Positions 1 to 7,300 of a DNA stretch of 17,354 nt are shown here, piece by piece. Numbering within the stretch: position 1 is the first letter of the stretch; each line of letters starts with the position of its first letter. This DNA comes from Trichomonas tenax. Taxonomy: Eukaryota > Parabasalia > Trichomonadida > Trichomonadidae. A program made the position numbers and the translations under genes. The stretch spans positions 1-17,354 of the forward strand of contig JALKBU010001067.1 in NCBI GenBank assembly GCA_023091735.1. The letters run 5' to 3'. Below the pieces are notes generated by a model. The model was given only the letters and a program-made list of their open reading frames with translations, was not told where the DNA came from and did not search any database.

Positions 1-1
1 A

Positions 2-250
2 TTAAGTAAAATGTTTTACATGAACGATAACGGTATAAATACTAATTTTCAATTTAACACACCGACGTTATATACTAAAAAGTTAAAGATTAAAGGCAAT
101 TATGCAGATGAAATTTTAGGGGACGGTTTAATCATTGATCATGCAGGAAGTCACATTCATTCAGTTTACGGAAACACTGCCGACACTGGTTCAGGTACTG
201 ATTACATGCCCTCGTTCATTACTGTTTATGCGTGGTATAGGGTTTATTAA
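2..250 (+). CDS. C-terminal end of a phage tail-collar/tail-fibre-like protein (5' partial)
   Basis: The frame is open from base 2 through the ATG at 11 to a TAA at 248-250, so this is probably the last 82 codons of a longer gene running off the window; the ATG at 11 (79 residues) could be internal. The residues after the ATG include a His/Gly-rich stretch (GSHIHSVYGNTADTGSG, about residues 46-62) and end in MPSFITVYAWYRVY. This pattern, GxHxH, then a Gly/Thr-rich loop, then (M)PxxxxVYxWxR at the extreme C-terminus, is what tail-collar and short tail-fibre C-termini of phages and related receptor-binding proteins look like. The role would be a trimeric fibre or surface spike, which is inferred from pattern only. 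The stop overlaps TAAA, the trichomonad poly(A)-type signal. Its neighbours (hairpin, small convergent gene, broken gene) suggest a virus-like mobile element. A host-encoded adhesin of bacterial origin is the alternative. Confidence 0.55.
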   Translation, partial: LSKMFYMNDNGINTNFQFNTPTLYTKKLKIKGNYADEILGDGLIIDHAGSHIHSVYGNTADTGSGTDYMPSFITVYAWYRVY

Positions 251-637
251 ATCCGAGTAAATTTTCTCTCATAACCACTAAAATTATTTTTCAAATTTCT
301 TACTTCATAAATCCTAATCTTGACTTATAAATTAGCGTAAAACATCAAATTTTAAACATTTTCTGCTAAAATCAATTTTAGTAGTTTTTAGCGTTTGTAA
401 AAAATCCTTGTCCTAAATTTTTTTTCAACTGGTATTACCTGGTAATCTAGTTACCTGGTATAGTAGATTTTATAAAGTCATTAGTTTCAAAATCAATTTT
501 AACGTTAATTTTGTAAGCAATTCAAAAATTTATTTTCTATATGGGGGACCCTAATTTGTAAAACTAACTCTGATGTGAAAATATTAGTATTAATAAATTA
601 TTGGTTTTGTAATTTGTGATTTCAGTAATTATATAAA
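251..637. other. AT-rich gap with short palindromes, no gene seen
   Basis: About 390 bp separate the tail-collar-like stop from the hairpin. All frames are broken by frequent stops. It holds two copies of a near-palindromic AAAATCAATTTTA motif (about 368-380 and 489-501). The first sits inside a GCTAAAA...TTTTAGC inverted repeat. It also holds a GGTA/TACC cluster, listed separately. Nothing coding is supported. Confidence 0.5.
431..460. repeat. Tandem TTACCTGGTA palindromic repeats
   Basis: TTACCTGGTA occurs twice, at 435-444 and 451-460, in the same orientation and 16 bp apart. The motif is itself nearly palindromic (TACC-T-GGTA), and a further GGTA-T-TACC at 431-439 abuts it, giving alternating GGTA/TACC half-sites over 30 bp around a central CTAG. 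Such clusters are typical of dimeric protein-binding sites. The function here is unknown. Confidence 0.5.
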
Positions 638-686
638 AAGATGTTCGCAGAACTCGTAGCTTCGCCACGAGTTCTGCGAACATCTT
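638..686. terminator. Long perfect hairpin at the 3' end of the small minus-strand gene
   Basis: The arms 638-657 and 667-686 are exact reverse complements over 20 bp, beginning AAGATGTTCGC and ending GCGAACATCTT. The loop of 9 nt (658-666) can gain one more G-C pair. The arms are much more GC-rich than the surrounding DNA. The right arm ends 4 nt beyond the stop codon (TAG, 693-691) of the minus-strand gene, so the hairpin would form at the start of its 3' UTR. It also lies downstream of the converging gene that ends at 250. Mimivirus-type genomes mark mRNA 3' ends with such hairpins, which is known for that group; here a 3'-end signal is an inference. A mobile-element footprint is possible. 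Confidence 0.6.
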
Positions 687-690
687 ATTA

Positions 691-933
691 CTAACTTTTG
701 TCTGTTAAGTTTGTTAAATATAATATATCAGGTAAGAGATCCCATATTTTTTCATTATCTACTAATTGACCATCAAATGCAAAACCAATTGATTTAATAT
801 TATGTTTACCTTTATAATATAAACTTTCAACATAATCACAAAAGTAAACATCAACTTGTTTAACACCATCCAAAATTGGATTAAGTGCTTCAATTAATTT
901 ATTGACTGTTACATACTGAAGTTCTGAGCTCAT
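691..933 (-). CDS. Small hypothetical protein, 80 aa
   Basis: A complete ATG-to-TAG frame of 80 codons, with an in-frame TAA two codons before the ATG, so the start is well fixed. I do not recognise the protein. It begins MSSELQYVTVNKLIEAL, has a mildly acidic, mixed alpha/beta-looking composition with several Tyr (YFCDYVESLYYKGK) and a C-terminal leucine-rich IWDLLPDILYL, and shows no signal peptide or membrane span. No TCA-type initiator is evident before the ATG; the upstream DNA is an A/T homopolymer stretch. Its stop abuts the 638-686 hairpin and it converges on the tail-collar-like gene. The arrangement fits a small accessory gene of a virus-like element. The absence of frame breaks over 240 bp of AT-rich DNA supports it being real, but chance cannot be excluded. 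Confidence 0.5.
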   Translation of the reverse strand: MSSELQYVTVNKLIEALNPILDGVKQVDVYFCDYVESLYYKGKHNIKSIGFAFDGQLVDNEKIWDLLPDILYLTNLTDKS

Positions 934-973
934 TTCTTACGAATTAAAAAAAAAATAAATTATTTTAATAATT

Positions 974-1159
974 TTAAACATTAAAGAAGGATTTACATTT
1001 ACCATAATCTTTAAAATGTTTTCTTATTTTGTCATTTTTTCCATTCATTATATCTTACTTTATAACTTTTATCTTTCATTTTACATCTTTAGATTCTTCA
1101 AAGTCCTTAATTGACTTTTTAATGTATTTATTCATTGGCTCAGGTGGGATTGTTACCAT
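974..1159 (-). pseudogene. Decayed small gene with two frameshifts
   Basis: An ATG at 1159-1157, directly preceded by an in-frame TAG, opens a 27-codon frame beginning MVTIPPEPMNKYIKKS and ending at TGA 1078-1076. The next stretch reads in the -1 frame from 1079 to 1032 (KDKSYKVRYNEWKK). After an A6 run (minus strand, 1040-1035) the first register resumes from about 1036 to TAA 976-974 (IRKHFKDYGKCKSF). All three segments have the same Lys-rich, soluble, protein-like composition, whereas other frames are full of stops. I therefore infer one gene of about 60 codons carrying two compensating indels. The A6 run is a natural slippage site. I do not recognise the family. Alternatives are a genuine 27-aa peptide, sequencing error or ribosomal frameshifting at the A runs. 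Confidence 0.42.
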
Positions 1160-1261
1160 CTATATATAGTTGCTTTTATACTAATTAAAAAAATAAAAAA
1201 AAAATTAACTTAGTTTTTTTTCCACTATATATTAGTTATTGTCCCCACTATATATAGTTAC
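1156..1261. repeat. CTATATATAG repeat cluster, possible element terminus
   Basis: Three related copies occur: CCATCTATATATAGTTGC (1156-1173), CACTATATATTAGTTA (about 1223-1238) and CCACTATATATAGTTAC (1245-1261). The core CTATATATAG is palindromic in copies 1 and 3. Copies share the flanks CCA(T/C) and GTT(A/G)C, so they are more than random AT-richness. Copy 3 continues to AAAAAGTGG, giving a CCAC...GTGG inverted pair (about 1245-1270). On the minus strand, copy 1 ends right at the ATG of the broken gene, and a TATAAAAG lies just upstream (1180-1173). They could be subterminal repeats of a transposable element or promoter elements; I cannot decide which. Confidence 0.4.
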
Positions 1262-1592
1262 AAAAAGTGGCAACCAACCTCCTACATATACTACTAATTT
1301 AAACATTAATCAAATCATCTGTTTTATGATTGAAAACTATGGTTATAAGGAAAACTAGGAATTCTAAGATAAACAAAATTTCCAAAATAGCATATCATCG
1401 CTAATTTGAATGCGAGAAAATTGATTTACCTGTGTAAATAAGAAAATAAAACCTATAAATGCATATTGTATATATGACTTATTAGCAAGTCTTTAATTTC
1501 AAGTCTTAAACAGTAACATACCAGATGTTTGCTAAAGCTAGAAAAATCAATGTCATATTTTTCCGATTTCTTTGACAAAAAATATTATTTAC
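1262..1592. other. Upstream region of the eIF4G-like gene
   Basis: About 330 bp with no open frame of note. It holds a doubled AAGTCTT (about 1488-1508). A TCATA at 1553-1557 fits the trichomonad initiator pattern TCA-pyrimidine-(A/T) and lies 38 nt before the ATG at 1593, somewhat far for a trichomonad 5' UTR. No RNA gene was seen. Confidence 0.35.
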
Positions 1593-3443
1593 ATGACAAA
1601 AAATCAAATGTCTAACATCGAAATTACAAAGCCCACTACAGCCGAGATTTCAATTATCAAGCCAACCCATGGGTCCGGTGTTAATCTCTTCGACAACATC
1701 AAGATTGTTGCTCCAAAGAAGGAGGAAGCTCCACTACCACCTCCAAAGTCACAAGTCACAATCGAAAAAAAGAGCAAAGCAGGCGAAGCCCTCAAATTCA
1801 CAGGTGTAAAAATACCAGATTTCAACGACATCTTGTCAATGATGGAAAGCGAAGGCGGAAAGAAATTCACAAGAGCGTCAAAAGGTTATATCAAACTTAC
1901 AAACTTAATCAAAAACGCATCCAACATCGACACGCCGCCGCCTAAGCCTGGTAGACACTACCATGGCCCGAAGGAGGCAAAGCTCAATGAAAAAGATGCA
2001 AATAGATTCATGCCTCAAAGCCAAATCATGAATGCTGATCTTTGGGAGAAGGGATCGGCAGAAGACTTCAGATACAATGTCAACTTGATATTAAACAGAC
2101 TTACAGAAAAACGCGTTGAATCAACAATTCAAGAACTCGAACAACACATCAAAAATGACGCTGACAGAAGGGATATCTCCGAAATTCTTTTCGAAAAAGT
2201 TCAAAGAGAACATGCATTTTCAAATGTTTACGCGCAATTCACAACAGAGCTTTCTGATGATACTCTTCGCGAAGAAATTCTCAAGAAATCGATTTTCTCA
2301 TTCGAAGACTATCTTTGCAATATCCCAACAAGCGAAGATGAAGGAATTAATTCTAATGGCACCGCTAAGTTTATTGCAAGCCTTATTTTCACAGCAGCCA
2401 TACCAATTAGAGATGGCCTCAATCACCTTACAAAGCTTCTCGATAGAGTCATCGAAACAAAGATGGATTCTTATTTGATCGAAATGCTTGAAATCTTTTT
2501 CAAATGTGCAGGCAAGGACTTCATGACTGAAGTTGACCAAGAGCAATGGACAAAGTTCCAGGCCATTGTCGATGCAGTAAGCCCACATACAAGAATTGGA
2601 TGCCTTTTGATGAACATACAAGAATTGCGTGAAGAATGGATCGACAACCATGCAATAAAGACAGCACAGTCTTTCATTCCAGAGAAAGAAGACAACTCCG
2701 GAGATATTGTCAGAAACAGATACTGCGACTTCTGCGAAGGCAGTGAAATGCAGAAGATTCCACTTAGTGTTCCTGTTTATCTTCTCACTGCTCTCCGCCA
2801 ACTTCCAGATCACGTCAAAGATGCACCAAGCTATGGCTTGTTCGTTGCCATTTCAGTCAGCATTTGCAATAAGTCACAAAACCAAATTTACTTAGAAATC
2901 ACAGAAGCATTGAAACAGTTCACAGCTGAGATCAAAGAGACACAGCTCGACAAGGAGTGCCCAAGTATTTGGGAATCATATTACAATCTTCTTGTTGCTC
3001 TCTACATTTTCAACAGATTTAATTTCAAGTCAATCAATGATATCTTCCCACAGAGTACTCAGAAGGAAGACTGGTACAACGATGCGAAGTATTTCATATA
3101 CGACAACTTCGATTTCACACGTGGCTATACAACATCAAAGAATATGGCTGAAATTAATGATGCTATCTCGATGCCAGACACAATCGATGGCAGGACAAAG
3201 GAGTCACCATTTTCGAGACTCATTGCAATCGCTATTTGCAGAACAGTTATCAACAAGGCTTTTGCAAACATCAAGGCACCAGAAACAGCAAAGGATAAGT
3301 TCACAGAAATCATCCAAAAATATCAGCCTCAGTTGCATATCGTTTACCAGAGATATTGCCCTGTTTACGATGAGGAATTCGACCCTGAGGGCTACGAATT
3401 CCCAGTCCCATTAGAGACCATCACCTCCCTTATTAATGTTTAA
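1593..3443 (+). CDS. MIF4G-domain translation initiation factor, eIF4G-like
   Basis: The start is the ATG at 1593 (616 residues); the frame is open back to 1572 only through a TTG, and a second ATG at 1608 is possible. Residues 1-145 are Pro/Lys-rich and probably disordered, with proline runs near 47-51 and 115-119. Residues about 155-355 look like a MIF4G HEAT domain: FRYNVNLILNRLT (159-171), ILFEKVQREHAFSNVYAQF (198-216), the KFI..LIF helix (259-266), IEMLEIFFKCAGKD (296-309) and TRIGCLLMNIQELREEW (333-349) align with the helix signatures of eIF4G (VRxILNKLT, IFEKAxxEPxFSxMYAxL, RxxFMLxDVxxLR). In the family this domain binds eIF4A to recruit ribosomes to mRNA in the cytoplasm. Residues 385-616 are helical; an MA3-like domain is possible but not evident. 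No exact YxxxxL-hydrophobic eIF4E site is visible; YIKLTNLI (99-106) is one residue out of register. Other MIF4G proteins (PAIP1-like, DAP5-like) are alternatives. Confidence 0.82.
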   Translation: MTKNQMSNIEITKPTTAEISIIKPTHGSGVNLFDNIKIVAPKKEEAPLPPPKSQVTIEKKSKAGEALKFTGVKIPDFNDILSMMESEGGKKFTRASKGYIKLTNLIKNASNIDTPPPKPGRHYHGPKEAKLNEKDANRFMPQSQIMNADLWEKGSAEDFRYNVNLILNRLTEKRVESTIQELEQHIKNDADRRDISEILFEKVQREHAFSNVYAQFTTELSDDTLREEILKKSIFSFEDYLCNIPTSEDEGINSNGTAKFIASLIFTAAIPIRDGLNHLTKLLDRVIETKMDSYLIEMLEIFFKCAGKDFMTEVDQEQWTKFQAIVDAVSPHTRIGCLLMNIQELREEWIDNHAIKTAQSFIPEKEDNSGDIVRNRYCDFCEGSEMQKIPLSVPVYLLTALRQLPDHVKDAPSYGLFVAISVSICNKSQNQIYLEITEALKQFTAEIKETQLDKECPSIWESYYNLLVALYIFNRFNFKSINDIFPQSTQKEDWYNDAKYFIYDNFDFTRGYTTSKNMAEINDAISMPDTIDGRTKESPFSRLIAIAICRTVINKAFANIKAPETAKDKFTEIIQKYQPQLHIVYQRYCPVYDEEFDPEGYEFPVPLETITSLINV

Positions 3444-3444
3444 C

Positions 3445-3452
3445 TAAATAAA
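3445..3452 (+). promoter_or_regulatory. Poly(A)-type signal TAAATAAA of the eIF4G-like gene
   Basis: TAAATAAA begins 2 nt after the TAA stop (3441-3443). Trichomonad mRNAs use UAAA near or overlapping the stop as the polyadenylation signal, so this placement is as expected. Confidence 0.5.
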
Positions 3453-3527
3453 TAGATGTTTTATCATTTCATTTTTATCATTTTATAACAATATCAAATA
3501 ATATAATTAGCGCATTGTTTAATAAAA

Positions 3528-3695
3528 ATGCTTTTAGACATTGCATTACCATCAATCCGCCATCATATCCAATGCTTTGCACATTATTGCCCAAATTTAC
3601 GGATTGGAAAAGTAACATTTTTGCTTTGTCCGAAGACAATGCAAAAATTCGGGGCCTCCGGCCAACGAAATCACCAAATTAATTTCAAAGAATAA
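3528..3695 (+). CDS. Uncertain 55-codon small ORF or relic of a dispersed repeat
   Basis: ATG at 3528 to TAA at 3693-3695. It starts MLLDIALPSIRHHIQCFAH and later reads CPKTMQKFGASGQRN, with five His and three Cys. The stretch is richer in GC than the surrounding gap (it includes GGGGCCTCCGGCC near 3651-3663, which can fold into a short hairpin). The ordinary-looking composition and the open frame in otherwise stop-rich DNA suggest either a real short protein or a fragment of a repeated sequence. I do not recognise a family. It follows the eIF4G-like stop by 84 nt and has no clear initiator. Confidence 0.22.
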   Translation: MLLDIALPSIRHHIQCFAHYCPNLRIGKVTFLLCPKTMQKFGASGQRNHQINFKE

Positions 3696-3703
3696 CTTAT
3701 ATG

Positions 3704-3757
3704 TTCCCCTCCCCTTTTCTTTTTCCCTTTTTCCCCTCCTTCTTTTCCCTTTTCCCC
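3704..3757. repeat. 54-nt uninterrupted pyrimidine tract
   Basis: Every base from 3704 to 3757 on the + strand is C or T, arranged as alternating CCCC and TTTT runs with partial mirror symmetry. This is unlike the A-rich DNA around it. Such tracts can form triplex (H-DNA) structures or act as nucleosome-poor spacers; which, if any, applies here is unknown. Confidence 0.7.
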
Positions 3758-4346
3758 ATATTTTTCTCGATTTTAATTCAAATTTTCATTATTAATAATT
3801 GAAAAGCAAACATGAATAAGAATTTAGATAACCAAAGAAATATAATTTAGATATACTGCATGCTAACTTTGTTTTATTTCAAACATAATCAAATCGGAAT
3901 TATTACGAAAACTTTAAAGGACTAGAGTTAAAGGATAACTTGAGCGTCATTGAGCGAGGGACGTCCTGAAGTTGCGAAAAGGTGACAGATCGATCAAAGA
4001 ACACAATATATGTGCAACAAAATTAAAAACAATTCGAAATTTGCCAATTAGACTTTTTTTGAAAAGTTTACAATATACAAATCAAGATACAGAGAAAGTA
4101 CGATGGCACAATAGACCTTAGTTGACATATCGAAACGGAAGTATATAATATAGGAAGGAGGCTGGGATTCATTAGTAGTTGCAGTTGTCTAACTTTCCCC
4201 ATATTTTTTTTATCTTACATGATCAAACTGTATGACCACTTATCTCACAAAATTAAATTATTCTGCCATTAAAATTTTACTTGACAAAAATTATGGCAGA
4301 AAATTTATATAAAATCTGACGATAGAATTATTGGGCCATTTTCAAA
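3758..4346. other. Gap before the IleRS gene
   Basis: About 590 bp without a supported gene. A patch near 3930-4000 is less AT-rich and has an AGGACGTCCT-like palindrome (GGACGTCC, 3959-3966). No tRNA cloverleaf was found. The inverted repeat at 4261-4301 is listed separately. The last bases before the gene read TTTTCAAAATG, with a TCA only 3-5 nt before the ATG. The nearest TCA-pyrimidine-(A/T) match is TCACA at about 4243-4247, which would give a 5' UTR of about 100 nt. Confidence 0.4.
4261..4301. promoter_or_regulatory. Inverted repeat upstream of the IleRS gene
   Basis: TTCTGCCAT (4261-4269) and ATGGCAGAA (4293-4301) are exact reverse complements separated by 23 nt, centred about 66 nt before the IleRS ATG. 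The A/T-rich inner flanks add partial pairing. The GC-containing arms stand out in this AT-rich promoter region. A protein-binding site is plausible but not shown; a trichomonad motif of this form is not one I can name. Confidence 0.4.
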
Positions 4347-7300
4347 ATGTTCAAGCCTGTTGACGAGAAAAAGCAACTTGCTGATATTGAGAAAGAAATA
4401 CTCAACTACTGGGACGAAATCGATGCCTTCAAGACATCCAACAAGCTCTCAGAAGGCCGTCCAGAATTCATTTTCTACGATGGTCCTCCATTCGCCACCG
4501 GCACACCTCACTACGGCCACATCCTCGCCGGCACAATCAAGGATGTCATCACCCGTTATGCTTACCAGACAGGACACAACGTTCCACGCAGGTTTGGCTG
4601 GGATACACATGGCGTCCCAGTCGAGCACGAGGTTGACAAGATGCTCAACATCAAGGACAAGTCTACGATCGAGAAGGAGATGGGCATTGCCGCATACAAC
4701 GAGAAGTGCCGCTCCATTGTCATGAAGCACCAAGCTGACTGGGAGCGAATTGTCAAGCGCACAGGCCGCTGGATCGACTTCGTCAACAGCTACAAGTCAA
4801 TGGATGTTACGTTCATGGAGTCTGTTTGGTATGTCTTCAAGCAGCTTTGGAACCAGGATGATGTCTACTGCGGCGTCAAGGTTATGCCATACTCCACAGG
4901 ATGCGGCACACCACTCTCCAACTTCGAAGCTGGCTTAGATTACCGCTCAGTTTCAGACCCGGCTATCTACGTCGCTTTCAACGTTCCAGGAGCTGACTAC
5001 GAAGTCATCGCATGGACAACAACACCATGGACACTTCCATCCAACCTCATCCTTGTTGTCAATCCAAAGATGAAATACGCCAAGTTCGTCGACAACAAGA
5101 CAGGCAGGAAGTACATCATGATGAAGAACCGCATTTCCGCTCTCTACCCACCAAAGGAGAAGGATGCCTACAAGATCCTCGAGGAGATGGACGGCAAACA
5201 ACTCGTCGGCATCGAGTACACACCACTCTTCCCATACTTCGCAAACTGGAAGGACAAGGGCGCCTTCAAGATCTACACCGCCGACTACGTCACAGACACA
5301 GACGGTTCCGGTATCGTTCACACTGCTCCAGGCTTCGGTGAGGACGACTATGGTGCTTGCATCAAGCACGGCATCATCACACGCGATGGCGAGATCGTCT
5401 GCCCAGTCGATGACAGTTGCCGCTTCACCGCTGAAGTCCCAGACTACCAGGGCATCTTTGTCAAGGATGCAGATGCCGCCATCATGGAGCGCCTGAAGAA
5501 GGAAGGCCGACTCATCAAGAAGGAGACAATCAAGCACGAGTACCCATACTGCTGGCGCTCAGGCACCCCACTCATTTACCGCTGCATCCCATCATGGTTC
5601 GTCCGCATCGAGAAGCACCGCGATCTCCTCATCGAGAACACAAACAATACGCATTGGGTTCCAAAGGCAATCCGCGACGGCCGCTTCATCGAGTGGCTGA
5701 AGAACGCTCGTGACTGGGCCATATCCAGAAACAGATACTGGGGCACACCCCTCCCAATCTGGACAGATGATGAGAAGAAGGAGTTCTACTGCATGGGTTC
5801 GATCAAGGAGCTCGAAGAGCTCTCCGGCATTACCGGCATCAAGGATATCCACCGCCACTTCATCGACCAGATCACATTCAAGTCTCCAACAACAGGCAAG
5901 GAACTCCATCGTATTCCAGAAGTCTTCGACTGCTGGTTCGAGTCCGGCTCAATGCCATTCTCCCAGTTCCACATTCCATTCTCCGGAATGGAGTGGCGCC
6001 AGGCTGACTTCATCGCCGAAGGCCTCGACCAGACACGCGGCTGGTTCTACACAATGACAATCCTTTCCTCACTCCTCGGCCACTCTGCTCCATACAAGAA
6101 CGTCATCGTTAACGGTCTTATCATGGCTGAGGATGGCAAGAAGATGTCAAAGAGCCAAAAGAACTATCCAGATCCAGAGCTCATCATGGATGAGCTCGGT
6201 GCTGATGCTGTCAGACTTTACCTCACAAACTCTCCCGCTTGCCACGCCGATCCATTCAACTTCAAGAAGAGTGATGTTGCCATGATTGTCAGACAGACAA
6301 TGCTCCCATGGATGAACTCCATCAAGTTCTGGGTTGAGCAGGTCATCCGCCACGGCAACAACTTCAAGCGCAACATAGAGCTTGCTTACTCCTCACAGAA
6401 CATCCTCGACAAGTGGATCCTGAGCAAGATCAACAGACTCTGCCAGAACTTCCACAAGGAGATGAGCCAGTACCATCTTTACAACGTTCTTCCAGAACTC
6501 GTCAAGTTCATCGATCACCTCAACAACTGGTACGTCAGACTGAACAGAGACCGCCTGAAGAAGGGCCATGATGCGCAGACAGGCCTTGCTGTCCTCTTCG
6601 AGGTCCTCCTCCAGCTTTCACTCCTCATGTCTTCATTCGCTCCATTCTTCGCCGAGTACGCTTACCAGCACCTCAAGCCAGCTCTTCCAGAGTCCGAGCA
6701 AATGCAGTCCATCCACTTCGTTATGCTCCCACAGGGTGATGAGAAGCTCATCGATGCCGTCATCGAGCGCCGTGTCGAGCTCATGCAGTCAGCCATCCTC
6801 ATTGCCAGACTCGTCAGAGACAAGAAGAAGATCCCAGTCCGCCGCCCAATGAAGTCCGTCACAATCGTCTGCTCTCCAGAGGTCAAGGACATGATCAACG
6901 ACCTCACAAACTACATCATCAAGGAGTGCAACGTTCTCGAGATCGACTTCGAGACCGATGAGAAGAAGTATGTTCAGTTCTCTGCCGTCCCAGATGGCCG
7001 CCTTCTCGGCAAGAAGCTCGGCAAGAACCTTAAGACAGTCAAGGACGCTCTTAGCAGCATCCCATTCGAAGAGATGGCGAAGATCTACGACCAGGCCGTC
7101 CATGCTAAGCAGAATGGTCAGCCAGCTCCAGAGTTCACCGTTGCCGGATTCACAGTCAACACAGACGAGGTCAACGTCACACGTTCTCTCGTTGGTCTTG
7201 ATGTGAGCAAGTACTTCGGCGGCGTCGAAGGCGAAGTTGTCGCATTCGTCGATATCACTGTCTCGAAGGAAATCGAGGAGATGAACGTCGCTCGTGAAGT

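Larger units (their letters stand above)
1..1270. mobile_element. Possible edge of a Maverick/Polinton-like or other virus-derived element
   Basis: This is an inference from several weak signs: a tail-collar-like C-terminus, convergent small genes with a long 3' hairpin, a decayed small gene, lack of trichomonad-type initiators, and a repeat cluster at 1156-1261 followed by ordinary host promoter DNA. Trichomonads are known to carry many Maverick elements. No hallmark gene (polymerase B, retroviral-like integrase, capsid, packaging ATPase, protease) lies within the window, and no terminal inverted repeat or target duplication can be shown because the other end is outside. The right boundary is a guess. 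Confidence 0.3.

Noticed and set aside
1572..1592. Extension of the eIF4G-like protein to a TTG at 1572
   Set aside because: Nuclear eukaryotic genes start at ATG; the first in-frame ATG is at 1593.
3928..3993. Minus-strand scrap reading SGRPSLNDAQV, reminiscent of a transposase helix-turn-helix
   Set aside because: Only 21 codons are open, stops lie on both sides, and no further transposase-like sequence is found in any frame nearby.
4953..5537. Long minus-strand frame inside the IleRS gene (another at 6789-7463)
   Set aside because: These are antisense shadows caused by the strong C/G wobble bias of IleRS; the plus-strand frame has unmistakable catalytic motifs.
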